From Paludibacteraceae bacterium (lineage in GTDB: Bacteria > Bacteroidota > Bacteroidia > Bacteroidales > Paludibacteraceae), in the NCBI GenBank assembly GCA_017417025.1, contig JAFPZY010000019.1:1-54089 (forward strand): a stretch of 54,089 bases of DNA. Direction: 5' to 3'. Under the pieces are notes generated by a model. That model worked only from the letters and a program-made list of their open reading frames with translations. It made no database searches and had not been told where the DNA came from. This document shows, piece after piece, positions 1-8,583 of this stretch. The position numbers and the translations under genes are program-made. Every line of letters starts with the position of its first letter. The stretch's first letter is position 1.

Positions 1-12
1 AACAAAAACAAT

Positions 13-289
13 ATAAGAGACAAACATTAAAAATATACATAAGAGACAAACATCAATATAAGAGACAAACATCAATATAAGAGACAAACATCAATATAAG
101 AGACAAACATCAATATAAGAGACAAACATCAACATAAGAGACAAACATCAATATAAGAGACAAACATCAATATAAGAGACAAACATCAATATAAGAGACA
201 AACATCAATATAAGAGACAAACATCAATATAAGAGACAAACATCATATATAAGAGACAAACATCAATAAATATAAGAGACAAACATCAA
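13..289. repeat. 19-bp tandem repeat array, 14 copies, upstream of nqrA
   Basis: The core AAGAGACAAACAT occurs 14 times. From 39 to 228 the unit (ATAAGAGACAAACATCAAT) repeats almost exactly every 19 bp with a single change near 133. The first copy and the last few are separated by small insertions. There is no unique spacer between copies, so this is a minisatellite and not a CRISPR array. It lies about 185 bp upstream of nqrA. Copy number could vary by slippage; that is inference. Confidence 0.95.
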
Positions 290-290
290 A

Positions 291-474
291 AATATAAAGA
301 ACATAAAGGAAATATAAAGAACATAAAGGCAAACAATATAGCCCCAAAAAACATAAATAAAAGTAACATAAAAAGCAAACAATCAAAGCAAACAATCAAA
401 AAACAATCAAAACAAACAATAATAAAAACAAACAATAATAAAAACAAATAATAATAAAAACAAACAATCAAACT
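291..474 (+). repeat. A-rich leader of nqrA with short degenerate repeats
   Basis: A 19-bp sequence beginning AATATAAAGAACATAAAGG occurs twice (291-309 and 311-329), followed by A-rich, T-poor DNA with repeated CAAACAAT-type words up to the nqrA start. I see no TTTG/TAnnTTTG promoter on the plus strand here, so the nqr promoter is either atypical or lies to the left of the window. There is no Shine-Dalgarno-like sequence before nqrA; an A-rich leader is common for Bacteroidota genes. Confidence 0.7.
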
Positions 475-1827
475 ATGCAACAAATCCTCGTTAAACGTGG
501 TTTGGACCTTCCGATGGACGGTGCAGCAGAAAAGACGCTCGGTAGCGTCAATATGCCGCATGTGTTCAGGATAGTGCCCGACCACTACGCCGGGATAACA
601 CCGAAATTGTCGGTGAAAGCCGGTGAGCGTGTAAAGGCGGGCAGCCCGCTTTTCCACGACAAGACGTTTGAGGCCATGCAGTTTACATCACCAGTGAGCG
701 GTGTAGTCAAGGACATAGTCCGCGGCGAGCGCAGGAAAGTGATGTCGATAGACATAGAGGCCGACAACGTGACGGAGTACGCGGAATTTGACAAGGGCAT
801 GGAGATACGTGCACTGCTTCTCAGTTCGGGCTTGTGGAGCCTGCTGAAGCAGCGTCCGTATGACTGCATCGCCCTGCCGAACAAGAGTCCGCGCGCAATC
901 TTTGTATCAACCTTCGACAGCGCCCCTCTGGCACCTGACTATGAGTACGTGCTCAAGGGCGAAGGCGCACATCTTCAGGCCGCCGTCAGCGCACTGAGCA
1001 AAGTGGCTCCGGTGTATGTGGGTGTTCGTGCGGGAGCCGCAGCCGCGGATTTCAGAGGTCTGAAAGACTGCACACTGTTTGAAGTGTCAGGCCCCCACCC
1101 CGCCGGCAACGCGGGAGTGCAGATAAACAAAGTGCTCCCGATGCGCAAAGGGGACACGATGTGGACAGTGAATGTGCAGGACATGGCGATAATAGGCCGT
1201 CTGCTGACGAAAGGCATTGTGGACATGCGCAAGAAGGTGGCCGTAACCGGTCCGATGGTTTATAAAGCGCAGTACTACAGCGTATTGCCGGGCATCAGTG
1301 TGGGCGAGCTGCTGAAGAGCAACATCCACAAGGAGTCGTCTTACCGCATAGTTCGCGGCAACGCTCTGAGCGGCATGCAGGCGACGGAGGACGAGACGGT
1401 GTCGGTATATGACAACCAGTACACCGTGATAGCGGAAGGGACAGAGAACCACGAGTTTATGGGCTGGCTTCTGCCCCGCTTCAGCGTATTCCACTTCGGG
1501 AAGACCGACCCCGCCTCCATGCTGGACAACAAATGCACCCGCAGCCTTTTCGGGCAGCGCAGCTACAACTGGGACGCCCGCTTGAAAGGCGGCCGCCGCG
1601 CCATAATAGTGAGCGGCGAATATGACAAGGTTTTCCCGATGGACATCTATCCTGAGTTCCTCATCAAAGCCATGATTGCAGGCAATCTGGACAAGATGGA
1701 GCAACTCGGTGCATGCGAGGTTGCTCCGGAAGACTTTGCGCTGTGTGAATATGTATGTACCTCCAAGATGCCGCTTCAGGCGATAGTCAGGACGGCTCTT
1801 GACAATATGCGAAAGGAGATAGAGTAA
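475..1827 (+). CDS. nqrA: Na+-translocating NADH:quinone reductase subunit A
   Basis: First gene of a complete nqrABCDEF operon. NqrA is the peripheral cytoplasmic-side subunit of the Na+-pumping NADH:ubiquinone/menaquinone oxidoreductase and is implicated in quinone interaction. At 450 residues it matches the usual length (about 446-450). The N-terminus reads KRGLDLPMDGA, the typical NqrA opening, and SPVSGVVKDI near residues 72-81 is the barrel-sandwich motif shared with RnfC. No signal peptide or membrane helix is visible. The start at 475 gives the expected family N-terminus despite the lack of a ribosome-binding site. The stop codon overlaps the nqrB start by one base (TAATG), so translation of the two is probably coupled. 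Confidence 0.97.
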   Translation: MQQILVKRGLDLPMDGAAEKTLGSVNMPHVFRIVPDHYAGITPKLSVKAGERVKAGSPLFHDKTFEAMQFTSPVSGVVKDIVRGERRKVMSIDIEADNVTEYAEFDKGMEIRALLLSSGLWSLLKQRPYDCIALPNKSPRAIFVSTFDSAPLAPDYEYVLKGEGAHLQAAVSALSKVAPVYVGVRAGAAAADFRGLKDCTLFEVSGPHPAGNAGVQINKVLPMRKGDTMWTVNVQDMAIIGRLLTKGIVDMRKKVAVTGPMVYKAQYYSVLPGISVGELLKSNIHKESSYRIVRGNALSGMQATEDETVSVYDNQYTVIAEGTENHEFMGWLLPRFSVFHFGKTDPASMLDNKCTRSLFGQRSYNWDARLKGGRRAIIVSGEYDKVFPMDIYPEFLIKAMIAGNLDKMEQLGACEVAPEDFALCEYVCTSKMPLQAIVRTALDNMRKEIE

Positions 1828-3020
1828 TGGAAAAGTTCTATGAAATATGGAAGAAGTTCGGCAAGAACTTCGAGGAAGGCGGGAAGATGGCTAAACTGAG
1901 CAGTTTCTATGACGCATTCGACACCTTCCTGTTCACTCCCTCCACGACTTCGAGGCGTATAGGTGCTCAGATACATGACGGCAGCGACTCGAAGCGGACG
2001 ATGATTATAGTTGTGCTGGCTCTTGTTCCGGCGTTGCTGTTCGGCATGTTCAATGTCGGTTATCAGCACCTTGTAGCAACAGGCCAGCTTGCGACAGGCC
2101 TGACCTGCGCGCTGTGGTGGAAGGCTTTCGGTTTCGGTCTGCTGGCCGTGCTGCCTTACATCATTGTGAGCTATGTTGTGGGACTGGGTATAGAGTTCAC
2201 CGTAGCGCAGATAAAGCATGAAGAGGTGGCCGAGGGCTTCCTTGTGACAGGCTTCATTATCCCGCTGATAGTGCCGATAAACACTCCGCTGTGGATGGTG
2301 GCAGTGGCAACGGCTTTTGCGGTGATATTCGCCAAAGAGGTGTTCGGCGGGACGGGCTACAACATCTTCAACGTGGCCCTGATTACGCGTGCGTTCCTCT
2401 TCTTCGCGTACCCGACGCACATGACGGGCGACAGCGTGTTTGTACGCACCGGCGGCACCTGGGGCTGGGACAGCGGCATGAGCGCCGTGGACGGATTCTC
2501 GGGCGCTACTCCGTTAGGCGTGCTTGCGACAACGGCAGAGACGAGCGCTATGCCTGTTGATTTCTGGACAGCGTTCAACGGGCTTATACCGGGCTCTGTG
2601 GGCGAGACCTGCGGCTGGGCTATACTGCTCGGGGCATGCCTTCTGCTGATGACTGGCGTGGCTTCGTGGAAGACGATGCTGTCGATATTCGGCACCGCCG
2701 CGCTGACCGCCTGGCTGTTCAACGTGTGCGGACCCGACACGGCAGTGGCCAACTACCCGTGGTACATGCACCTTGTGACCGGCGGTCTGATGTTCGGCGC
2801 AGTGTTCATGGCGACCGACCCCGTGACTTCCGCAAGGACGGAGTGCGGCAAGTGGATTTACGGCGCACTGATAGGCTTTATGGTAATCGTAATCCGCGTA
2901 CTCAACCCCGGTTATCCGGAGGGCATGATGCTTGCCATCCTGCTTGGCAACGCCTTTGCCCCGCTGATAGACTGGTGCGTTGTGCACGCCAATATCAACA
3001 AACGTATGAAGAGAGCATAA
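1827..3020 (+). CDS. nqrB: Na+-translocating NADH:quinone reductase subunit B
   Basis: Integral membrane subunit of Na+-NQR, 397 residues, with many hydrophobic helices from about residue 58 onward. It carries the covalent FMN attachment motif: DGFSGAT at about 222-228, where Thr228 of SGAT is the expected flavinylated residue (family knowledge). NqrB also holds riboflavin and forms much of the Na+ path with NqrD/E. AAGGAG at 1813-1818 lies nine bases before the start, and the ATG shares one base with the nqrA stop. The N-terminal 25 residues are charged and precede a conserved soluble stretch. Flavinylation needs an ApbE transferase, which is not in this window. Confidence 0.97.
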   Translation: MEKFYEIWKKFGKNFEEGGKMAKLSSFYDAFDTFLFTPSTTSRRIGAQIHDGSDSKRTMIIVVLALVPALLFGMFNVGYQHLVATGQLATGLTCALWWKAFGFGLLAVLPYIIVSYVVGLGIEFTVAQIKHEEVAEGFLVTGFIIPLIVPINTPLWMVAVATAFAVIFAKEVFGGTGYNIFNVALITRAFLFFAYPTHMTGDSVFVRTGGTWGWDSGMSAVDGFSGATPLGVLATTAETSAMPVDFWTAFNGLIPGSVGETCGWAILLGACLLLMTGVASWKTMLSIFGTAALTAWLFNVCGPDTAVANYPWYMHLVTGGLMFGAVFMATDPVTSARTECGKWIYGALIGFMVIVIRVLNPGYPEGMMLAILLGNAFAPLIDWCVVHANINKRMKRA

Positions 3021-3033
3021 GGAGGACAAAGTT

Positions 3034-3852
3034 ATGAAAATGAACACCGAAAGCAATATTTATACGATTGTTTACGCCACCGTGTTAGTGGTGATAGTAG
3101 CCGTGCTTCTGGCCGTTGTGAACCAGGGTTTGAAAGCACGCCAGGACGCCAACGCCCGTCTGGACCAGCAGAAGCAGATGCTTGTAGCCCTGAACCAGGA
3201 CTTCAGCAAGAGCGACCCCGCGGCGCTGTATGACAGCCTCGTGAGAGACACCCTGCTGAAAGACGGCGATAAAGCCAACATCATCCGCTTTGAAGTGGAT
3301 GGCAAGACGAAGTACATTCTGCGCCTGCACGGTCAGGGTCTGTGGGGCGGCATAGGCGGCTACATGGCTCTTGACGAAGACAAGAACACCGTGTTTGGCA
3401 TCAACTTCAACCACGAGAGCGAGACCCCCGGCTTGGGCGGCGAGATAGTGACAGAGAAGTTCCGCAGCCAGTTCTTCGGCAAACACATCAAAGACGCACA
3501 GGGGAACCTGCGGTCGATAGCCGTGCTGAAAGCCGGCAAGATTGCCGACGAAGGGCAAGAGCAAGTGGATGCATGGGCAGGCGCGACCATCACCTCGACA
3601 GGTGTGAGCGACATGCTCGCCTCGAACATCAACGAATACAAGGACTTCCTGGGCACCGAGTGCTGCAAGAAAGAATGCTGCAAGGAGCAGAGCGACTGCT
3701 GCAAAGAGCAGAGCGACTGCTGCAAGGAGCAGAGCGACTGCTGCAAGGAGCAGAAAGAGTGCTGCAAAGAGCAGAAAGAGTGCTGCAAGCAAGAACAGCC
3801 CTGCTGCCAGCAGGAGGAGTCAGGAACCAGCGAAAATGAAAAGGAGGACTAA
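3034..3852 (+). CDS. nqrC: Na+-translocating NADH:quinone reductase subunit C with Cys-Cys repeat tail
   Basis: NqrC: one N-terminal membrane helix (about 10-30) and an FMN-binding domain. The flavinylation motif is DAWAGATITS near residues 179-188, with Thr185 the expected FMN site; Ala replaces the commoner Ser/Thr before GAT. The usual NqrC domain finishes around residue 205. The remaining 65 residues are unusual: from 210 to 258 there are eight Cys-Cys pairs (16 Cys) separated by charged linkers KEQSD or KEQKE, in a near-perfect 21-bp (7-residue) repeat, followed by a Glu-rich end. In the known topology this tail would lie on the periplasmic side. The reading frame is intact and the tail ends only a few bases before nqrD, so it is not a frameshift product. 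The start at 3034 follows GGAGGAC. Confidence 0.95.
   Translation: MKMNTESNIYTIVYATVLVVIVAVLLAVVNQGLKARQDANARLDQQKQMLVALNQDFSKSDPAALYDSLVRDTLLKDGDKANIIRFEVDGKTKYILRLHGQGLWGGIGGYMALDEDKNTVFGINFNHESETPGLGGEIVTEKFRSQFFGKHIKDAQGNLRSIAVLKAGKIADEGQEQVDAWAGATITSTGVSDMLASNINEYKDFLGTECCKKECCKEQSDCCKEQSDCCKEQSDCCKEQKECCKEQKECCKQEQPCCQQEESGTSENEKED
3661..3807 (+). repeat. 21-bp in-frame repeat coding the NqrC Cys-Cys tail
   Basis: Tandem units containing TGCTGCAA(A/G)GAGCAG encode CCKEQSD and CCKEQKE heptads. The regular units have a 21-bp period, so copy-number change keeps the frame. Each pair uses TGC-TGC codons. The repeat lies wholly within nqrC. Confidence 0.9.
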
Positions 3853-3855
3853 ATC

Positions 3856-4488
3856 ATGGCACTGAGTCAAAAAACAAAAGAGGCATTTTTAGGTCCTCTG
3901 AACATCAACAACCCCGTTCTTGTGCAGATTCTGGGTATCTGCTCGGCTTTGGCAGTAACCGTACAACTGAAGCCTGCACTGGTGATGGGGATAAGCGTCA
4001 CAATAATTGTGGCGATGTCGAATGTAGTAGTGTCGCTGATACGCAAGTCGATACCGGCGCGCATCCGCATTATCATCCAACTTGTGGTTGTAGCGGCTTT
4101 GGTTACGATTGTGAGCGAGGTGCTAAAGGCCTTCGCCTACGACGTGGCGATGCAGCTGAGCGTATATCTGGGTCTGATTATCACCAACTGTATTCTGATG
4201 GGCCGTCTGGAGGCCTTCGCGATGACGAACAACGTGCTTGACAGTCTGATGGACGGTCTAGGCAACGGTTTCGGGTACGCGTGGATACTGGTGGTGGTGG
4301 CCTTTGTGCGCGAGCTTTTCGGCAGCGGCAAGCTGCTTGGCTGGCAGGTAATCCCCGACAGCTGGTATGTGGCCAACGGCGGTTTCTACGAGAACTGCGG
4401 CATGATGCTGATGCCTGCCATGGCTCTCGTGCTGGTCGGATGTATCATCTGGGCACACCGCGCCCTTAACGATAAGGAGAACAAGTGA
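3856..4488 (+). CDS. nqrD: Na+-translocating NADH:quinone reductase subunit D
   Basis: A 210-residue integral membrane subunit, the same length as Vibrio NqrD. It has about six hydrophobic helices; characteristic stretches are [18 protein letters not shown] near residue 15 and the [13 protein letters not shown] region near 110. NqrD and NqrE are homologous, inverted-topology subunits that bind a [2Fe-2S] centre between them; each supplies cysteines in buried helices. The ribosome-binding site AAGGAGG (3841-3847) sits inside the end of nqrC, 9 bases before ATG 3856, so nqrC and nqrD are closely coupled. Confidence 0.96.
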   Translation: MALSQKTKEAFLGPLNINNPVLVQILGICSALAVTVQLKPALVMGISVTIIVAMSNVVVSLIRKSIPARIRIIIQLVVVAALVTIVSEVLKAFAYDVAMQLSVYLGLIITNCILMGRLEAFAMTNNVLDSLMDGLGNGFGYAWILVVVAFVRELFGSGKLLGWQVIPDSWYVANGGFYENCGMMLMPAMALVLVGCIIWAHRALNDKENK

Positions 4489-4490
4489 TT

Positions 4491-5099
4491 ATGGAACATG
4501 CTTTAAGTTTGTTTGTCCGCAGTATATTTGCCGACAACATGATATTCGCCTTCTTCCTCGGCATGTGCTCTTATCTTGCCGTGTCGAAGGATGTAAAGAC
4601 CTCTCTGGGTCTGGGCGTGGCAGTGGTGTTTGTGGAAACTATCACACTGCCAGTGAATTACCTGCTTCAGGTATATGTGCTTGACCCGCTCGGCCTGGGC
4701 TACCTGAGTTTCATACTTTTCATCGCCGTTATTGCAGCCATAGTGCAACTTGTGGAGATGGTGGTGGAGAAATTCAGCCCGTCGCTGTATAACGCATTAG
4801 GCATATTCCTGCCCCTGATAGCAGTGAACTGCGCCATCATGGGTGCTTCGCTGTTCATGCAGCAGCGCGTTCTGTTAGACCCCGAAAACGTGAAGGCGAT
4901 AGCCAACATAGGCGACGCATTCGCATTCGCCGTGGGGTCGGGCTTAGGCTGGCTGCTGGCTATTGTGGCTCTTGCCGGAATACGCGAGAAAATGGAGTAT
5001 AACGATGTTCCGAAGCCCCTGCAGGGAATAGGTATAACCTTTATCACTGTAGGTCTGATGGCCCTCGCCTTCATGTGCTTCAGCGGACTGAATATCTAA
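4491..5099 (+). CDS. nqrE: Na+-translocating NADH:quinone reductase subunit E
   Basis: Membrane subunit NqrE, 202 residues, six hydrophobic helices. The start is set at ATG 4491 ([13 protein letters not shown]), matching the family opening MEHyisLFVRaiF, with AAGGAG at 4474-4479 upstream. A GTG six bases earlier (4485) is in frame and overlaps the nqrD stop but is a poorer match. Motifs include [17 protein letters not shown] and [12 protein letters not shown], whose cysteines correspond to the cluster ligands shared with NqrD (family knowledge). Confidence 0.95.
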   Translation: MEHALSLFVRSIFADNMIFAFFLGMCSYLAVSKDVKTSLGLGVAVVFVETITLPVNYLLQVYVLDPLGLGYLSFILFIAVIAAIVQLVEMVVEKFSPSLYNALGIFLPLIAVNCAIMGASLFMQQRVLLDPENVKAIANIGDAFAFAVGSGLGWLLAIVALAGIREKMEYNDVPKPLQGIGITFITVGLMALAFMCFSGLNI

Positions 5100-5113
5100 A
5101 GGAGGACACGACT

Positions 5114-6397
5114 ATGAACATGACAGCAATTTTATACGCAGTCGCAGTATTTCTGGTAGTTATACTCCTGCTTGTTATCATTCTGCTCGTTGCAAAGCGC
5201 TACCTTGTTGCCTCCGGCGATGTGAAAGTGACCATCAACGGCGACAAAGTTTATGACATCCCTGCCGGCGGCACACTGCTCGCCTCACTCAACAATGCGG
5301 GCGTTCACCTGCCTTCCGCCTGCGGCGGCAAGGGCAGTTGCGGACAATGCAAGTGCCAAGTGCTGGAAGGCGGCGGAGAGATACTGCCGACCGAGACCGT
5401 GCACTTCAGCCGCAAGCAGCAGAACGACCACTGGCGCTTGGGGTGCCAGGTGAAAGTGAAGAACGACCTGAAACTCAAGATGGACGAGTCGGTGCTCGGC
5501 GTGAAAGAATGGGAGTGCGAGGTAATCAGCAACAAGAACGTGGCTACGTTCATCAAGGAGTTCAAGGTGCAGCTGCCTCCGGGCGAGCACATGAACTTCG
5601 AGCCGGGCTCGTATGCACAGATTATCATTCCGGAGTACGACATCGACTACGACCGCGACATGGACAAGTCGCTCATAGGCGACCTCTATCTGCCGGCATG
5701 GCAGAAGTTCGGGCTGTTCAAGCTCAAGCAGAAGAACACCCAGGCGACCATCCGCGCTTACTCGATGGCGAACTACCCCGACGAGGGCGACATCATCACC
5801 CTCACCGTCCGTATCGCCACCCCGCCCTTCAAGCCGAAAGAGCAGTGCCCCAACGGGCCTGAGTTCATGGACGTGCCCTGCGGTATCGCTTCGACATACA
5901 TCTTCTCGCTCAAGCCGGGCGACAAGGTGCGCATGAGCGGTCCTTACGGCGAGTTCCGTCCTGTTTACGACTCGAAGAAGGAGATGATATGGGTCGGCGG
6001 CGGAGCCGGTATGGCACCGCTGCGTGCGCAGATTATGCACATGCTGAAGACCCGCCAGTGCCGCGACCGCGAGATGCACTATTTCTACGGCGCACGCGCG
6101 ATAGACGAGGTCTTCTTCTTAGACGATTTCCTCGCTTTGGAGAAGGAGTTCCCGAACTTCCACTTCCACCTGGCGCTGGACCGTCCGGACCCGAAAGCAG
6201 ACCAACTTGGCATCAAATATACAGCGGGCTTCATAGCACCTGTGATGGGCGACACCTATCTCAAGCAGCATGACGCCCCGGAGGATGTCGAGTACTACTT
6301 GTGCGGTCCTCCGATGATGGCGAAGACCGTCCTCGACCTGCTCCACTCGCTGGGCGTTGATGACGCAGATATCAGGTTCGATAACTTCGGAGGATAA
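5114..6397 (+). CDS. nqrF: Na+-translocating NADH:quinone reductase subunit F (NADH dehydrogenase subunit)
   Basis: Electron-entry subunit: it oxidises NADH and passes electrons via FAD to a [2Fe-2S] centre. 427 residues: one membrane helix (about 5-27), a plant-type ferredoxin domain with Cys70, Cys76, Cys79 and Cys111 (the same numbering as the Vibrio ligands), an FAD domain with RAYSMANYP, and an NAD-binding domain with GGGAGMAPLRAQ and a YYLCGPPMM segment near the C-terminus. Start chosen at ATG 5114 because AAAGGAGG (5098-5104) lies just before it and it gives the normal N-terminus; an ATG at 5075 would lie inside nqrE. Last gene of the operon; a strong hairpin follows. Confidence 0.97.
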   Translation: MNMTAILYAVAVFLVVILLLVIILLVAKRYLVASGDVKVTINGDKVYDIPAGGTLLASLNNAGVHLPSACGGKGSCGQCKCQVLEGGGEILPTETVHFSRKQQNDHWRLGCQVKVKNDLKLKMDESVLGVKEWECEVISNKNVATFIKEFKVQLPPGEHMNFEPGSYAQIIIPEYDIDYDRDMDKSLIGDLYLPAWQKFGLFKLKQKNTQATIRAYSMANYPDEGDIITLTVRIATPPFKPKEQCPNGPEFMDVPCGIASTYIFSLKPGDKVRMSGPYGEFRPVYDSKKEMIWVGGGAGMAPLRAQIMHMLKTRQCRDREMHYFYGARAIDEVFFLDDFLALEKEFPNFHFHLALDRPDPKADQLGIKYTAGFIAPVMGDTYLKQHDAPEDVEYYLCGPPMMAKTVLDLLHSLGVDDADIRFDNFGG

Positions 6398-6408
6398 GTC
6401 TCTTTAAC

Positions 6409-6444
6409 AATAAGGCATGTTCGCAAATGCGGACATGCCTTATT
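6409..6444. terminator. Hairpin terminator between nqrF and the convergent lipoprotein gene
   Basis: AATAAGGCATGT (6409-6420) pairs perfectly with ACATGCCTTATT (6433-6444), and the intervening CGCA/TGCG extends the stem, leaving almost no loop. The T-run is weak on either side. It lies between two converging genes and can serve both directions. Confidence 0.85.
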
Positions 6445-6481
6445 GATATAAAAGAATTATCAGCGATTAATCTTGGCGATT

Positions 6482-7912
6482 TTATCGAGTGAATTCTTGG
6501 AATTGTGAACCTGTCCCAACTGCTACCTTATCATCTATTGGTCTCCAAACAATACTTATTTTAGATTCTCCGGCAGAGTTTTTAACTTCAAGCCACATTT
6601 GTTGGTCGTATGTAACTTTATTGTCACTTCCAACTATATCTGTAAGATATATTGTATGTTTCTTTTTAGTGCTTGCAGTTGTCCAATCGAAAACATAGTA
6701 TGTGTACTTCGTTGTTTCACGCTCCGTTGATAGTTTTACTTGGTCAGGTGCGCTATGTGCGCCATTGACCTCATAATCCCAATAAAGTGTAATTGATTTA
6801 TTAGCAGCACTTGTAAAGGTAACTTTTGATATTTTGGGTTGTGCAGGGGACTCAATGACAGTAGTGTTGATAGTAATTGATGCAATGTTGCTATATCCGC
6901 TTTCTTTTCCACTACTATTAGCGGCTGTGACTTTATAATAGTAGGTCTTGCCGTTGGAGATATTTTCATCACTATATGATGAACTATAGTTTGTCCCGAT
7001 TTTGCTATAAGTACCACTTTTAGATGTGCTACGATATATTACATAATGGTCAGCATCATTATAGTCCCAAGAAAGCAGCACATAAGGATATGCCTTGGGA
7101 CCTTCTTGAGTAGCGGTCAGCCCTGTAGGTGCAGATGGCACGGGATCTGAAGTATTTCCACCATTGTTGCCGCCATTATTTCCTCCGTTATTACCACCAT
7201 TGTTGCCGCCAGCAGCAGAAACAGATAATGAACCATTCAGCCCATTTGAAGGTATGAAAGTAAATGTTACCTGTGTTCCCATTGAAAGAGAAGAAGCACC
7301 AGAAATTCTGCTTGCAGAATACCATTCTGCTCCAGAATCATCTGCAGAAGTATTGATATTGGCTCCAACACCTCCCCAAAGTCCTGTATAAGTATAACTA
7401 TTCCCATTTTTCGTCATCTGCTCCCATGACCAAGAAGCGTCAGAACCATCTCCCCAAGGGTGCTTGATATAGTAGGAAATACCGCTGTTACCGCCATTAT
7501 TACCTCCATTATTTTCTCCGTTGCTTCCGCCAGAGTTGTCATTGAAGATATATAATTTATCCTCACTTGTATCGTAAACAAATTTAACAACTTCGCCAAT
7601 TTCCACTTCATCAGCACCATCTATATTATCTTCGGGGAACCACTTTGCATCATCGTCAGATATAGTAGTGTTAATATTTGCACCTATACCACCCCATGCT
7701 CCTTCATAATAGTACTGATTTCCACCGGCATATTGCATCGCTTTCCAGGACCAGCCACTACCACCCCAAGAGTGCTTGATGTAATAAGTGTTAGAATTGT
7801 CCCGACTTGAGTCGTTTTCTTCGGGATTATTTGTATTGCAACCACTTAACGCAAATACTGCTATTGAGAGTATCACATAGAGCGCGATACCAATAAAATT
7901 TTTTAGTTTCAT
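6482..7912 (-). CDS. Surface lipoprotein with duplicated N-terminal domain and fibronectin type III-like domain
   Basis: 476 residues from ATG 7912 (a TTG three codons upstream is less likely). Signal peptide with lipobox ALSGC gives lipid-modified Cys25. Next come two related domains of about 80 residues (about 43-125 and 150-235), each opening YYIKH.WG and containing W.W..M, WGG.GANINT and a WY/WF stretch. They are joined by Gly-Asn linkers (GGNNGG). After a second Gly-Asn linker comes a fibronectin-III-like domain (about 265-350, ending YYYKVTAANSSGKES) and a C-terminal beta-rich segment. I cannot name the duplicated domain; starch- or glycan-binding is possible but unproven. DNA here is clearly more AT-rich than the nqr operon. 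It converges with nqrF. Confidence 0.85.
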   Translation of the reverse strand: MKLKNFIGIALYVILSIAVFALSGCNTNNPEENDSSRDNSNTYYIKHSWGGSGWSWKAMQYAGGNQYYYEGAWGGIGANINTTISDDDAKWFPEDNIDGADEVEIGEVVKFVYDTSEDKLYIFNDNSGGSNGENNGGNNGGNSGISYYIKHPWGDGSDASWSWEQMTKNGNSYTYTGLWGGVGANINTSADDSGAEWYSASRISGASSLSMGTQVTFTFIPSNGLNGSLSVSAAGGNNGGNNGGNNGGNNGGNTSDPVPSAPTGLTATQEGPKAYPYVLLSWDYNDADHYVIYRSTSKSGTYSKIGTNYSSSYSDENISNGKTYYYKVTAANSSGKESGYSNIASITINTTVIESPAQPKISKVTFTSAANKSITLYWDYEVNGAHSAPDQVKLSTERETTKYTYYVFDWTTASTKKKHTIYLTDIVGSDNKVTYDQQMWLEVKNSAGESKISIVWRPIDDKVAVGTGSQFQEFTR

Positions 7913-8005
7913 AAAAAACAATATTTAATTATACTCTACTCACTTTACGGCTTTTCGACTAACTCCGTCAGCACCGTTCTGACAATGGGACAGGCACATA
8001 AAAAG

Positions 8006-8182
8006 AGCGTGGTGCTTATTAGCTTTCAATTCGGGTCTTGAGGATTTCTGCACTACCTATATACACCAAATCTACTGAACATAGCCCACGCTTCGCGTGA
8101 GCATTTCGGCTTGTCCTCTTGGTGTATATTAAGTCTTAAAAGTGTGCAGTTTTCAAGACCCAAGTATTTAAGCTAAAACGCT
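8006..8182. ncRNA. Structured RNA candidate, nested long-range stems (6S / Bacteroidales-1-like)
   Basis: Nested pairings, outside to inside: AGCGT 8006-8010 / ACGCT 8178-8182; TTAGCTT 8019-8025 / AAGCTAA 8170-8176; GGGTCTTGA 8033-8041 / TCAAGACCC 8153-8161; CTGCAC 8048-8053 / GTGCAG 8144-8149; TATACACCAA 8060-8069 / TTGGTGTATA 8119-8128; and an apical hairpin CACGC-TTC-GCGTG 8087-8099. An asymmetric internal loop (8054-8059 opposite 8129-8143) sits mid-rod. A rod of about 177 nt with a central bubble is the architecture of 6S RNA (E. coli 184 nt). Strand is uncertain: on the minus strand the outer stem is followed by CTTTTT; on the plus strand the larger bubble arm is on the 3' side, as in 6S. 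There is no open reading frame here. Confidence 0.5.
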
Positions 8183-8519
8183 ATATTTTATGTATGTTGC
8201 CTTTTAGTTGCTATGTTTCATAGGCGGTTGTATTTTTCGTTATATTTCTTTATAATATTACACATGCAAAATATCCTTGACGGATTACCTGCAAAAAGCA
8301 AACTTACCCATCCTTCACAATTTTGCGTGCAAAATTACTGTTTCTTTTTGATATGTGCAAGTGTTTGGAGCGAAAAAGCATTCGGGAAATGATTTTTTTC
8401 GCTAAACAAGATAGCCCTGAAAAGGTTACAAGATTGCCATACAAAGGTTATCGGATTGCCCTGCAAAGGTTACAGACGGCGCAGGAAAGCAGAAATTCGG
8501 CACAGCAGGCCGACAGAGA
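8183..8519. other. Intergenic, no gene seen
   Basis: AT-rich with no credible reading frame. Three related words of the form CAAAGGTTAC/ATNGGATTGCC follow each other near 8417-8475, a short degenerate direct repeat. Nothing else identified. Confidence 0.5.
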
Positions 8520-8551
8520 TTTGCATATATAAAAAATAAGCAGTAACTTCG
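8520..8551 (+). promoter_or_regulatory. Predicted Bacteroidota promoter of the DUF3089 gene
   Basis: TTTG (8520-8523), a 20-bp spacer, then TAACTTCG (8544-8551), seven of eight to TAnnTTTG counting the free positions. The start codon is 33 bases downstream at 8584. Confidence 0.5.
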
Positions 8552-8583
8552 CGGGCGGAAACGCAATAACAAGACAAACGAAG

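Noticed and set aside
13..289. CRISPR array
   Set aside because: Units abut with no unique spacers and no cas genes are present; it is a simple minisatellite.
286..657. 123-codon minus-strand frame with hydrophobic end
   Set aside because: Half is antisense to nqrA; the hydrophobic part is the reverse of A-rich leader repeats.
5075..5113. Upstream start for nqrF
   Set aside because: It lies inside nqrE and lacks a ribosome-binding site; AAAGGAGG stands before ATG 5114.
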